From positions 1 through 44,725 of the forward strand of contig JAQCFW010000016.1 of the NCBI GenBank assembly GCA_027619225.1: DNA of 44,725 nt, written 5' to 3'. Below are positions 8,956 to 17,293 of this stretch, piece by piece. The notes below the pieces were generated by a model that saw only the letters and a program-made list of their open reading frames with translations, was not told the DNA's origin and did no database searches. Both the position numbers and the translations under genes were made by a program. The DNA is from Bacteroidota bacterium. GTDB taxonomy: Bacteria > Bacteroidota > Bacteroidia > Flavobacteriales_D > Sanyastnellaceae. Positions within the stretch are counted from its first letter, which is position 1. Each line of letters opens with the position of its first letter.

Positions 8956-9690
8956 TTATTTTATTGTAACTGCATCCTCCATAAGTAGCTCATACTTATA
9001 TCCCGCACCGAAATCTCTATTTGTAGATATCAAACCTTCAAATGCGACTGTATGACCTACAGGCACACTTACATTGGTGGTGATTACAAAGTCATAATCA
9101 TCAGCTGAACCATCTACCAAATGAATCCAATTCCTGTCCATTATCGAATCATTTACTTTCACAACTTGCCCGTGTACCTTCACCTTCTTACCTGTAAAAC
9201 CCATCGGGTCAGCAACAAGATCAGCGATAGTAACTACACCTTCAATTGTTGATTTAATAGGGGTTAACCCGTTTGCTTTCTCAATGAAGGAGACCAAATA
9301 GATTTTATCAAATATTCTACTAAACTCCTTGCTTTCGAAATCTTTCTTGAGCAAACGACCCGTGTATATATATTCTTCTCCCACAATAAAATCATTCTTC
9401 AGAGTCGCGATCCAATAGGGATCTCCTACACTTAAACCGTCTCCTTCGCCTTCTACCTTTAGATATGAATACTTCGAAGTTTGTAGTACTTCTACAGCTT
9501 TTACTTTATACGAATCGGTCTTTAAGGATTCACTGTTAGAAGATTCAGCAGATTTATTGTCTGAAAAGATACCCGTCTTTGAATAATCGCTTCCATTCGC
9601 CTCAATGACTTTTCCATCATCACCACAACTGCATAATATTAATGAGCTTATTGCTAGTAAATTAACACATAAAAGAGTTGACTTTGTCAT
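8956..9690 (-). CDS. Lipoprotein with OB-fold-like C-terminal domain, first gene of the ccsBA operon
   Basis: A 244-residue protein with a lipoprotein signal; Cys22 after Leu-Cys-Ser is the likely lipidation site, followed by GDDG. A Ser-rich linker (about 30-60) precedes two beta-rich stretches: one at 65-130 (with SYLKVEGEGDG) and one at 140-244 with the line ADPMGFTGKKVKVHGQVVKV. The second resembles OB-fold domains seen in cytochrome c maturation-associated and other periplasmic proteins. The family name is not certain. It precedes ccsBA by 6 bases, so an accessory role in heme or cytochrome c handling is a fair inference. The repeated theme of GEYIYTG and KKVKVHG suggests an internal duplication of the beta-barrel. 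Confidence 0.75.
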   Translation of the reverse strand: MTKSTLLCVNLLAISSLILCSCGDDGKVIEANGSDYSKTGIFSDNKSAESSNSESLKTDSYKVKAVEVLQTSKYSYLKVEGEGDGLSVGDPYWIATLKNDFIVGEEYIYTGRLLKKDFESKEFSRIFDKIYLVSFIEKANGLTPIKSTIEGVVTIADLVADPMGFTGKKVKVHGQVVKVNDSIMDRNWIHLVDGSADDYDFVITTNVSVPVGHTVAFEGLISTNRDFGAGYKYELLMEDAVTIK

Positions 9691-9773
9691 TTTTAAAAAC
9701 GCTGGATGATTTTGAGTGTAAATCTATGAAACAGAACGCCACTTCTTGAGGGAAAATCATGAAAAACTCTTTC

Positions 9774-10904
9774 CTAATCTATCTGTAATTCGTACTTGAC
9801 TCCTCTATCTGCAAGTCCATCAAGTATAAACTTAACACATTCGTGGTTCTTTCCAATAAATTCAGGAACGACAATGCCTTTCTCATTGTACAATCCTTTG
9901 GCGAGCATTCTAACCGCCATCGTTGCAGTATAACCTGTTGTTCTAGCCATACTGTGTACTTTCGTCTCAGGGCAATACTCGTCAAACAGGGTGTACGTAT
10001 GTCTCACCTTCTTTCCTTTGTGTTCACCTGCAACTTCTATGCGCATAATGGTGTAGTCTACTTCTCCCGGCTTCAGTTCCCATTGCGGGAAAAGTAGCTT
10101 CGCAGTAAGATCTATTGGGCGAATCTTTACGCCATTAACTTCTGTGGGTTCTGAACTGAAAAAACCTGCTTCTCGCATAATCTCCATTAACCTGATATGA
10201 CCAGGGTAACGAAGCGTCTTTTCTTTAATGTTAGGGATGTGAGGCATCGTTTTAGAAAGGGATCTTATTCCATCGCTGTTAAACGTCTCAAGAGTTCCTA
10301 CATTATCGAAATGAAGCAATTCCGGCTCCGACAATGCGGGCTTTGTAACAAGCTTGCCATTTTCAATATAACGTGCAGGACGTGTATATTCTTCAATGAC
10401 ATCTATGGGAGAAAACACCGCTTTATATTCGTAAGGGAGCTCTCTTACCTTAGGAAGTCCGCCGACATAGATTAAAATAGAATCGGTTTTATCTAAGATT
10501 GAATCCACATAACCTGGAAGGATATTGCTCATCCCTGGAGCCACTCCACAGTCAACAATCGCTGTAACGTCATGTTCTTTTGCAAGACCGTCTAACTCTA
10601 AAGCATCTTCAGGGAAAAAGGAGATGTCAACCACATTTTTACCTGCCCTTAAAACCCTCTCTGTCGTTCTGTACCCCATAAACCCAGGTACGGCATTCAA
10701 AACCAAATCATGACTTTTTAGCACCTCCATAAGTGCAGCCTCATTGTCTAAATCCATCTCGACAGTCACAATATTGTCATCCTTAAATTTATCTAAATTC
10801 TTTCGACTGATATCTGCTACTGTAACCTCAAACTCAGATCCCTTAGCAAGATCTAAAGCCATGGGTGCACCTACAAGACCCGCTCCTAATACGATTACTT
10901 TCAT
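9774..10904 (-). CDS. Saccharopine dehydrogenase family protein
   Basis: A 376-residue NAD(P)-dependent enzyme. It begins with a Rossmann motif (VIVLGAGLVGAPMA), so the ATG at 10904-10902 is the correct start although the frame extends further up. The C-terminal catalytic domain includes DCGVAPGMSN, VGGLPK and PNIKEKTLRYPGH, as in Lys9/AASS-type saccharopine dehydrogenases. These oxidise saccharopine to glutamate plus aminoadipate semialdehyde in lysine degradation; related proteins act on carboxynorspermidine, so the exact substrate is open. No lysine-ketoglutarate reductase gene is next to it. A good promoter lies directly upstream, and the transcript may be leaderless (see 10909-10939). 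Confidence 0.85.
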   Translation of the reverse strand: MKVIVLGAGLVGAPMALDLAKGSEFEVTVADISRKNLDKFKDDNIVTVEMDLDNEAALMEVLKSHDLVLNAVPGFMGYRTTERVLRAGKNVVDISFFPEDALELDGLAKEHDVTAIVDCGVAPGMSNILPGYVDSILDKTDSILIYVGGLPKVRELPYEYKAVFSPIDVIEEYTRPARYIENGKLVTKPALSEPELLHFDNVGTLETFNSDGIRSLSKTMPHIPNIKEKTLRYPGHIRLMEIMREAGFFSSEPTEVNGVKIRPIDLTAKLLFPQWELKPGEVDYTIMRIEVAGEHKGKKVRHTYTLFDEYCPETKVHSMARTTGYTATMAVRMLAKGLYNEKGIVVPEFIGKNHECVKFILDGLADRGVKYELQID

Positions 10905-10908
10905 GAAC

Positions 10909-10939
10909 CAAAAATAAGCGATAGTTATCACCTAATCAA
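10909..10939 (-). promoter_or_regulatory. Bacteroidota-type promoter of the saccharopine dehydrogenase-like gene
   Basis: Read on the minus strand: TTG at 10939-10937, a 20-base spacer, then TATTTTTG at 10916-10909, which fits the Bacteroidota sigma consensus TTG-N17..23-TAnnTTTG completely. Only four bases (GTTC) separate the -7 box from the ATG, so transcription would begin at or next to the start codon, giving a leaderless message. Confidence 0.5.
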
Positions 10940-11007
10940 CAAAAGCAGATTGTATTAATGAAGTGTTAAATTCATTTAATTCACAAAAGCTTTAGTAAAT
11001 TATTCAC

Positions 11008-11038
11008 TTGACTTGCAAGCTGAGAACGTCTATATTTA
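11008..11038 (+). promoter_or_regulatory. Candidate promoter of terC
   Basis: TTG at 11008-11010, 20 bases of spacer and TATATTTA at 11031-11038 match the Bacteroidota promoter consensus TTG / TAnnTTTG in all but the last base. It would place the transcript start near 11043, about 30 bases before the ATG at 11075. Confidence 0.4.
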
Positions 11039-11074
11039 TGGAAGATTAATTGAAATTATATTTAATATAAACGA

Positions 11075-11836
11075 ATGGCTTATCTTTTTACAGTAGAGAA
11101 CCTAATGACTTTAGCGATGCTAACGATGCTGCAAGCTGTCTTGGGGCTAGACAACTTATTATACATCGCATTGGAATCAAAAAGGGCTAAACCGAGCGAA
11201 CAAAAGAAAGTAAGACAAATAGGCATTGCAGCCGCCGTTGTTTTAAGAATAGTTTTACTATTCGTGCTAATAAGCATCATTGATCATTTCCAAAACGTAC
11301 TTTTCGAGCTAGATAACTTTGCCATCACTGGCGCGTTTAATCTACATAGTTTAATCGTTCTATTAGGTGGAGTATTCATTATATATACTGCGACCTCTGA
11401 GATTTTTCATATAATTTCTTTCGACCAAATAAGTGATAAACAAAGAACACCCAGATCTTCTACTTCCATTATCATTTCTATAGTTCTGATGAATCTTGTG
11501 TTTTCATTTGATTCAATTCTTGCGGCTATGGCTCTGACTGATGTATTTGCTGTTATGGCTGTAGCTATAGTCATAGGTGGCGCGATTATGATTTGGCTGG
11601 CGGACAGGGTTGCAGAATTCCTAAAAAAGAATCGTGTCTTCGAAGTGCTTGGATTATTCATCCTATTTATAGTCGGTATAATGTTGCTGTCAGATGGCGG
11701 CCACATGGCACGCATACATCTATTCGGCAATGAAGTAGCACCTATGAGTAAGGCTACATTCTACTTTGTGATAGGTGTCTTAATCTTGATTGATATCGTT
11801 CAAAGTAAATACCAAAAGAAACTCCTAAATAAATAA
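11075..11836 (+). CDS. TerC family integral membrane protein
   Basis: A 253-residue membrane protein with about seven hydrophobic segments. The acidic intramembrane motifs LGLDNLLYIA (about residues 23-32) and FSFDSILAAMA (near 145) are the hallmark of the TerC/YjbE family. Members export Mn2+ or other divalent metals, or support metalation of exported enzymes, and some confer tellurite resistance. The gene stands alone between a divergent saccharopine dehydrogenase-like gene and a convergent acylase. Length is normal for the short TerC subfamily. Confidence 0.85.
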   Translation: MAYLFTVENLMTLAMLTMLQAVLGLDNLLYIALESKRAKPSEQKKVRQIGIAAAVVLRIVLLFVLISIIDHFQNVLFELDNFAITGAFNLHSLIVLLGGVFIIYTATSEIFHIISFDQISDKQRTPRSSTSIIISIVLMNLVFSFDSILAAMALTDVFAVMAVAIVIGGAIMIWLADRVAEFLKKNRVFEVLGLFILFIVGIMLLSDGGHMARIHLFGNEVAPMSKATFYFVIGVLILIDIVQSKYQKKLLNK

Positions 11837-11838
11837 GA

Positions 11839-11870
11839 TAAACCAGCAAATTATCATGAGTATTGGTTTA
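11839..11870. terminator. Possible bidirectional terminator between convergent genes
   Basis: TAAACCA at 11839-11845 pairs with TGGTTTA at 11864-11870 across an 18-base loop. It lies between the stop of terC and the stop of the acylase gene, followed by ATGTTTT. The stem is short, so confidence is low. Confidence 0.35.
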
Positions 11871-11899
11871 ATGTTTTACAGAAATCAATAGCACATTTA

Positions 11900-14257
11900 T
11901 TAGTATGCCACAATAAATGATTCACCAATTTTTACTCCTTCTATCTCATCTTTGTTCATTCTCTGCTTTCGAAACTCTCCAGAGTGATACATGTCAGCTT
12001 GGTTGTCATAGTAAGGACTGAACACATTCCCAGATTGGCCTGTAGGAAGAATGCTTTCTGAAGAATTTACATCTTCAAAATCCACCGACACCCTCATCGC
12101 TGGACCTGAGAACACTTCAAAATCTACAGAATCCGTGAGTTTAAATTCATATTTACACAGTGCGTCTTTTGCAGAAGGGACTTCATACCTCCCCACATTA
12201 AAGAAATCACCTAAAATCTCGACTTCTCCCATAGCGTGTTCATGGGTGAGGTGATGGACTTTCCCATATTGCCAGGTTGATGGATCGGGACCCCTTTGGT
12301 CTAAAATTTCATCTATGGCTTCGAGGAAAGCACTCTTAATTATATCGGACGCAGATTCTACATCATCCGTAGCCTGATCATCCCACCATGGTGAATCAAC
12401 ATTCTGAAGAACTAATGGTAATGTGTTCTCACAAACAATGGTGCCACGGAAAGTGAGGTATTTCTCCTCTCCCAAATCATCTTTAAAAACATTCTTAATA
12501 ACAGCGTGCATCCATCGGTAATAAATCGTCGGCTCTACCTCCTCCTTTTCGTGGGTACCTCTCCAATCTTTCATTTTATCGAAATACTCTGAATAAATCC
12601 CCTCGAAATTATTTTCCAAAGCGTATTCGCACATCATCCTACAATTACTCTCATAAACAATAGAATGCGTGGTCATTTGCAAAGCCTGAGAATCTTCTAC
12701 AGTCCAATCATCTTTGTCACTAGAAAGTGCTTTAATGATTGTAGCAGCTCGCGTATTCCCTGCGTAGTAATAACCTGGATAATGAACTCCATCAACATCC
12801 TCTGGTGAATTGTTCGTAGAAAAAATAAATCCTCTGTCAGGATTAATTGTCTGAGGGTTTTTTGAGAAATCATACCACCCGAGGATATCGTTTTCAGCAA
12901 GGGATCCATCTTGAATAGATTTAGAGTCTGCAGTAGCAGATCGAATAGGCAATTTCGCGGCAGCCCACCAAGCTATGTTTCCATCTATATCTCCATGCAT
13001 GATATTCAATCCCGGCGAGTGAACTAAAGATGCAGCATGTTGAACCTCTTCCATGCTTTCTGCTCTGGACAGTCCATAGAAAGCTTCCTGTATCAAGTTG
13101 TCTGGATACTGCATGTATGTCCACCACATTGATACACTGTCAGAAATCAACGGTCCATGCAAGGTGCTTCTTACTTCGAACTCAACATTTTCTCCCCCTG
13201 CCACAAGGATTAATTCCTTAGAAATTTCCAAATCCAACATCTTCCCATCATACAAATACCTGTCTCCTTGAATCGTTTCCTTGTACAAATCCACATCATC
13301 ATTCACAAACATAGTAACCCCCCAAGCCCTCTCCCTTGTGTGTCCTAGAGGAGGAAATGGAACTCCTGCAATGTGATTCCCATAATATTCTAAATCAGGT
13401 GTAGATATATGTGCTTCATACCAAACAGAAGGCGAAGCATACTTCATGTGAGTATCATTAGAAAATACCACTTCGCCTGATTTGGTTTTAGAGCCTGAGA
13501 TTACCCAAGCATTAGATCCTATAAACTGGGTTACTGGTAAATGCTCGTCCAGGCGATTTGCCAAATCTGAAAATGCCGTAATATCGACAGAAGAGTTTTG
13601 AGTTGGTGTTTTTGTAAAACCCTTCACTCCTACTGCGATATCAGTTAAATAAGTAGAATCGAAATTGGTTTTTATCCAATCAACGATTGGCTCAGTTTTA
13701 ATATGTATTGCAAAACTATAGGCCATAAATCCAGCCGTTTTATACATGTCCTCAATTTTAAAAGCCTTCGGGGTAGCCACTAAAAATTTATATTCAACTG
13801 GATATTTCTCTTCATCAATAAATTTATTTACTCCTGCTAAGTAGGCAAGAGCAGCTGCCTTGGTCTTTTTAGAAGTTGTCTTTTCAAACTCAGCAGCATC
13901 CTTTATTGCGGCCTTCCTCATACCCAAGGTTCTTAAATACCTATCGTTTTCTATCATATCCTCTCCAAAGAGCTCAGAAAGCTCACCCCCACCAGCACGG
14001 CGGAGCAGATCCATCTGCCACAATCTTTCTGAAGCATGTACATATCCAAGGGCGTACATCGCGTCTATTTCGGATTGAGCATAAATATGAGGCACGGCCA
14101 TATCATCGAAAACGATTCTGACATCACTACTGATGTCAGATGAAGAAATATCAAAATTGTAATCTGTTGCAGATGTCTGCATAAAAAGATAAAGCGACAC
14201 ACATAGAACAAGAAAAATACCAGCAATCACATATAAAAATATCTTGATTTTTTTCAT
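11900..14257 (-). CDS. Penicillin acylase family protein (Ntn hydrolase)
   Basis: A 785-residue secreted or membrane-anchored amidase precursor. A single hydrophobic N-terminal segment (residues 5-25) exports it. The A-chain region includes PHIYAQSEIDAMYALGYVHA. The nucleophile that becomes the new N-terminus after autocleavage is Ser248 in IGSNAWVISG, and later motifs NDTHM and the C-terminal LPTGQSGNVFSPYYDNQ are typical. Members hydrolyse penicillins, acyl-homoserine lactones or other N-acyl amides. The substrate cannot be inferred; quorum quenching or peptide and lipid amide scavenging are options. The gene appears monocistronic. Confidence 0.93.
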   Translation of the reverse strand: MKKIKIFLYVIAGIFLVLCVSLYLFMQTSATDYNFDISSSDISSDVRIVFDDMAVPHIYAQSEIDAMYALGYVHASERLWQMDLLRRAGGGELSELFGEDMIENDRYLRTLGMRKAAIKDAAEFEKTTSKKTKAAALAYLAGVNKFIDEEKYPVEYKFLVATPKAFKIEDMYKTAGFMAYSFAIHIKTEPIVDWIKTNFDSTYLTDIAVGVKGFTKTPTQNSSVDITAFSDLANRLDEHLPVTQFIGSNAWVISGSKTKSGEVVFSNDTHMKYASPSVWYEAHISTPDLEYYGNHIAGVPFPPLGHTRERAWGVTMFVNDDVDLYKETIQGDRYLYDGKMLDLEISKELILVAGGENVEFEVRSTLHGPLISDSVSMWWTYMQYPDNLIQEAFYGLSRAESMEEVQHAASLVHSPGLNIMHGDIDGNIAWWAAAKLPIRSATADSKSIQDGSLAENDILGWYDFSKNPQTINPDRGFIFSTNNSPEDVDGVHYPGYYYAGNTRAATIIKALSSDKDDWTVEDSQALQMTTHSIVYESNCRMMCEYALENNFEGIYSEYFDKMKDWRGTHEKEEVEPTIYYRWMHAVIKNVFKDDLGEEKYLTFRGTIVCENTLPLVLQNVDSPWWDDQATDDVESASDIIKSAFLEAIDEILDQRGPDPSTWQYGKVHHLTHEHAMGEVEILGDFFNVGRYEVPSAKDALCKYEFKLTDSVDFEVFSGPAMRVSVDFEDVNSSESILPTGQSGNVFSPYYDNQADMYHSGEFRKQRMNKDEIEGVKIGESFIVAY

Positions 14258-14340
14258 GTGGTAAACTTAGCAAATCAAGTACAAGCAACTCGTAATTCTA
14301 GTGAACTTAAATTTCTACAATTTAATCCTAAAGTTTAATC

Positions 14341-15216
14341 TCAAATCACCATGGGAACTTCCATCAATAAAATCCTAGAATCTTTTTCAGCTGATATAGA
14401 AATTGAATGTGTGTCCCAAATTCCAAACCCATCGCGCTTTTCTAATTTCTGACCCTCAATTGTTGCTTCTCCCTCTATTATAAAGGCATATACACCGTTG
14501 CCGCTGGAATTTAATTTGTACTCAGTTGTTTTTTGCTCACTGAACTCTCCCATACTGAACCAAGAATTCTGATGTATCCAAACACCTTGATCTTCTTCAT
14601 TTGGAGACAGTATCTGATAGAATTCATTCTCCACTTCAAGATCTCTAATTGCTCGTTGATCATACCTAGGAATTACATTCTTTTTGTTGGGAAACAGCCA
14701 AATCTGTAAAACCTTGACTTCAAATTCCTGACTCGCATTAAACTCACTGTGTGTGATCCCTGTTCCTGCACTCATCACCTGTACATCTCCACTTTTAATC
14801 ACAGTACCATTGCCCATATTATCCTTGTGTTCTAGATCTCCCTGCAATGGAATCGTTATGATTTCCATGTTGTCATGAGGATGCGTGCTGAAACCTTTCC
14901 CTCCCGCAAAAGAGTCATCATTAAGTACTCGTAACACACCGAAATGCATCCTTTCTGGATTGTGATAATTTGCAAAACTGAACGTGTGGTTTACTTTCAA
15001 CCAACCATGATCAGCTGAACCTCTTGTGTTTGCTTTATGTAAAACTGTATTCATGGTCTTGATTTCATTGTTCGGGACATGATTGAATCCGACATTTTCT
15101 CTTAGCTTGTCATAAGTAGACTCCGTACCCTGTGAGATGCCCTTGTTAATAAATGGCGCGGCAAAAAAAGCGGCCCCAGATACCAATGCGCCTTTAATAA
15201 ATTTTACTCTATTCAT
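14341..15216 (-). CDS. Pirin family protein with N-terminal export-like segment
   Basis: A 291-residue bicupin. The N-terminal pirin domain has the metal site HPHDNMEIITIPLQG and a downstream His (TGITHSE). The substrate region NTRGSADHGWLKVNHTFSFA is typical of YhaK-like pirins. Pirins are redox-sensing or quercetin dioxygenase-like proteins. Unusually, about 55 residues precede the domain, starting MNRVKFIKGALVSGAAFFAAP, which looks like a signal or anchor sequence, so this copy may act outside the cytoplasm. It is divergent from the Kunitz-domain gene, with 62 bases between the two starts. Confidence 0.88.
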   Translation of the reverse strand: MNRVKFIKGALVSGAAFFAAPFINKGISQGTESTYDKLRENVGFNHVPNNEIKTMNTVLHKANTRGSADHGWLKVNHTFSFANYHNPERMHFGVLRVLNDDSFAGGKGFSTHPHDNMEIITIPLQGDLEHKDNMGNGTVIKSGDVQVMSAGTGITHSEFNASQEFEVKVLQIWLFPNKKNVIPRYDQRAIRDLEVENEFYQILSPNEEDQGVWIHQNSWFSMGEFSEQKTTEYKLNSSGNGVYAFIIEGEATIEGQKLEKRDGFGIWDTHSISISAEKDSRILLMEVPMVI

Positions 15217-15278
15217 ATATGCAATTTAAATAAATTCATACTACATTTATAAAGTACCTGTTAATATTATAAAATATT

Positions 15279-16037
15279 ATGAAAAACATTCTACAACTCT
15301 CGACATTCCTCTTCTTCTTAATTAACGGAGAAATAGGTTTCGCTCAGTCACCTTGTGATTTAGAACCAGATCCGGGACCTTGTTTTGCAGCTATACAGGC
15401 ATATTATTTCAATCAAGATTCACAATCTTGTGCTGAATTTACATGGGGTGGATGTGGTGGTGTGGTGCCTTTTGAGACATTAGATGAATGTCAATCTGCA
15501 TGCAGTTCCGATGGATTTAACCAAACTGAACTTTGTGATTCTATCATTGTCTCTATCAACTCAGTAGAACAGCCGGAATTGGAAAATCCAGGTGTTGTTA
15601 CGATTTCAATGTCTTCGATATACACAACGGGCTACACGTTCCCGTATGCAGGATTTCAATTGATGGACGCTGAGGGTCTTATTCTAGCTTCCGAAGAATT
15701 GAGTTCTGCTCCAAACGTATATGGCATAGGGCCCTATATGAATGAAACACGGTATCTGATTTTACCTTTATCGCTTCCATCTCCTTTTTCAGGACAACTC
15801 AATCTTGTGAATAGTTTATTTGCCGGCAATCCTGAAGTGGCGTGCAGCTACCCTTTCACTTGGTCCGACCCTTCAACTTCTGTAGTTGATTTGAATAACA
15901 ATGGTGGCAATTCTAATCCAGAAATAGAAGTTTGGTATGACTTAATGGGACGACAGTTAGAAAATGGCCCTACACCGGGACAGTTTAGCATCGCTTTGTT
16001 CTCGGATGGGAGTCGGAAAGTAGTTTGGAAACAATGA
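15279..16037 (+). CDS. Secreted protein with a Kunitz/BPTI-type domain and a T9SS-like C-terminus
   Basis: A 252-residue protein with a signal peptide ending near GFAQ (residue 23). Directly after it, six Cys at 26, 35, 51, 59, 71 and 75 follow the Kunitz/BPTI spacing 8-15-7-11-3 (BPTI has 12 in the fourth interval), with the conserved FTWGGC and a Phe in PFETLDEC. The residue after the second Cys, the P1 position in inhibitors of this fold, is Phe36, which would suit chymotrypsin-like proteases. Residues 80-210 form an unidentified beta-rich region. The end (VWYDLMGRQLENG... VVWKQ) looks like the last part of a T9SS sorting domain. Kunitz domains are rare in bacteria. Inhibitory activity is inferred. 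Confidence 0.82.
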   Translation: MKNILQLSTFLFFLINGEIGFAQSPCDLEPDPGPCFAAIQAYYFNQDSQSCAEFTWGGCGGVVPFETLDECQSACSSDGFNQTELCDSIIVSINSVEQPELENPGVVTISMSSIYTTGYTFPYAGFQLMDAEGLILASEELSSAPNVYGIGPYMNETRYLILPLSLPSPFSGQLNLVNSLFAGNPEVACSYPFTWSDPSTSVVDLNNNGGNSNPEIEVWYDLMGRQLENGPTPGQFSIALFSDGSRKVVWKQ

Positions 16038-16044
16038 CAGGATA

Positions 16045-16065
16045 AAAAGGGAATCAACTCCTTTT
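16045..16065. terminator. Short hairpin between convergent genes
   Basis: AAAAGG at 16045-16050 pairs with CCTTTT at 16060-16065, extendable by one G-T pair, leaving a 7-9 base loop. A/T runs on both sides make it a plausible bidirectional terminator between the Kunitz-domain gene and the propeller gene. It overlaps the stop codon of the latter. Confidence 0.4.
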
Positions 16066-17293
16066 ACAGTTTAATGATAGGAATTACCTCAACATTTTGC
16101 GGACTATTTCCATTCACAAATTGAATTAAATAAGCGCCTGGTTCTCCTTGTATCTCAAAATTTACTTTACGTGAATTGAGAAAGCGGTTATTTTGAAGCA
16201 ATCGACCTTGTGTATCAAAAACAGTTATTGTCCCGGAGGCACAAAGACCTCCGAGAGATACTGTTACTCTGCCGTTACAGGGATTCGGATATACTGAAAC
16301 TCTACTTTCCTCAATGTCGGAAACCTCACTCGTTTGATCGCCGATTTTTGAAACGCCACTGGTCGTTGCCACCCAGACATTGTCAAAAGAATCTATTGCG
16401 AGACCTCGGATATTTGGCCCAACTAAACCATCCGATTCATCATAATCAATCCACTCATTTCCATCCCACATCGCAACACCACCGACACCCAAATATCCAA
16501 CATAGATACCCGCCCAGATTCTACCTTCAGAATCCAGGTCTAAATCTACGATTTGGTTTAATGTATCAGGAGGAGGCAAAATATACATTTGAGTAAACTG
16601 AGAAACAAGGAGGTTGCTTTCATCTAAAACAGAAATCCCTACACCTGTGCCCACCCATTTGTTGCCATCGTCGTCAAACAGCAAATCCGTTGTGTTGTTG
16701 CTGAGTAATCCATCAGAACTGTCATATGACGTGTAGTCTACACCATCATAAAAGGTGATCCCACCTACAGGCGATCCAAACCATATATTATCTGGAGATT
16801 GAGCGATTGTAACGTTTACACCACTCCAGTGTGGAGAAGCGATAGAAGTACATTCCGATCCATCATAGTACGAAATACCTGTCTGAGTACCTATCCAAAT
16901 AACACCGTTTTCTGCTTCGTCAATACTTAGAACTTTGTTGTGACTGAGGCCATTTGAAGTATCAAATGTGGTCCAACTTTCACCATCAAATCTACAAGCA
17001 CCAAAATCTGTGCCTATCCAAACATCTCCATTGTTCATCGCTCGAATCACCTTGATGTTGTCGCTCACCATACCAGGATAGTCTGTTGTATTGTATGTCA
17101 CCCAATTTTCACCATCGAACATTTGCAACCCCATTGAGGTTCCAAACCAAATGTTGTCCTGGGAATCAACATCCAGACATTCAACGTAATTATCTAAGAG
17201 ACTTTCTGATGTTGTGTAATTTGTAATTACTTGGCCGTGTAAATGAAGTAGCGTGACAAAACCTATGATAACCAATGCGTATTTCTTCATCAT
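16064..17293 (-). CDS. Secreted two-component-regulator-type beta-propeller with T9SS domain
   Basis: A 409-residue exported protein (signal ending LHLHGQ). It holds about seven repeats of the form xxWxGTxxGxxxxDG (for example NIWFGTSMGLQMFDGENW and DVWIGTDFGACRFDGESW), the Reg_prop blades also found in hybrid two-component sensors, so one complete propeller. From about residue 333 (VYPNPCNGRVTV) to the end lies a T9SS type A sorting domain. No histidine kinase part is present, so it is a free extracellular propeller, possibly a binding or sensing module. The start ATG overlaps the stop of the CotH gene by four bases. A second in-frame ATG at 17290 is equally possible. Confidence 0.88.
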   Translation of the reverse strand: MMKKYALVIIGFVTLLHLHGQVITNYTTSESLLDNYVECLDVDSQDNIWFGTSMGLQMFDGENWVTYNTTDYPGMVSDNIKVIRAMNNGDVWIGTDFGACRFDGESWTTFDTSNGLSHNKVLSIDEAENGVIWIGTQTGISYYDGSECTSIASPHWSGVNVTIAQSPDNIWFGSPVGGITFYDGVDYTSYDSSDGLLSNNTTDLLFDDDGNKWVGTGVGISVLDESNLLVSQFTQMYILPPPDTLNQIVDLDLDSEGRIWAGIYVGYLGVGGVAMWDGNEWIDYDESDGLVGPNIRGLAIDSFDNVWVATTSGVSKIGDQTSEVSDIEESRVSVYPNPCNGRVTVSLGGLCASGTITVFDTQGRLLQNNRFLNSRKVNFEIQGEPGAYLIQFVNGNSPQNVEVIPIIKL

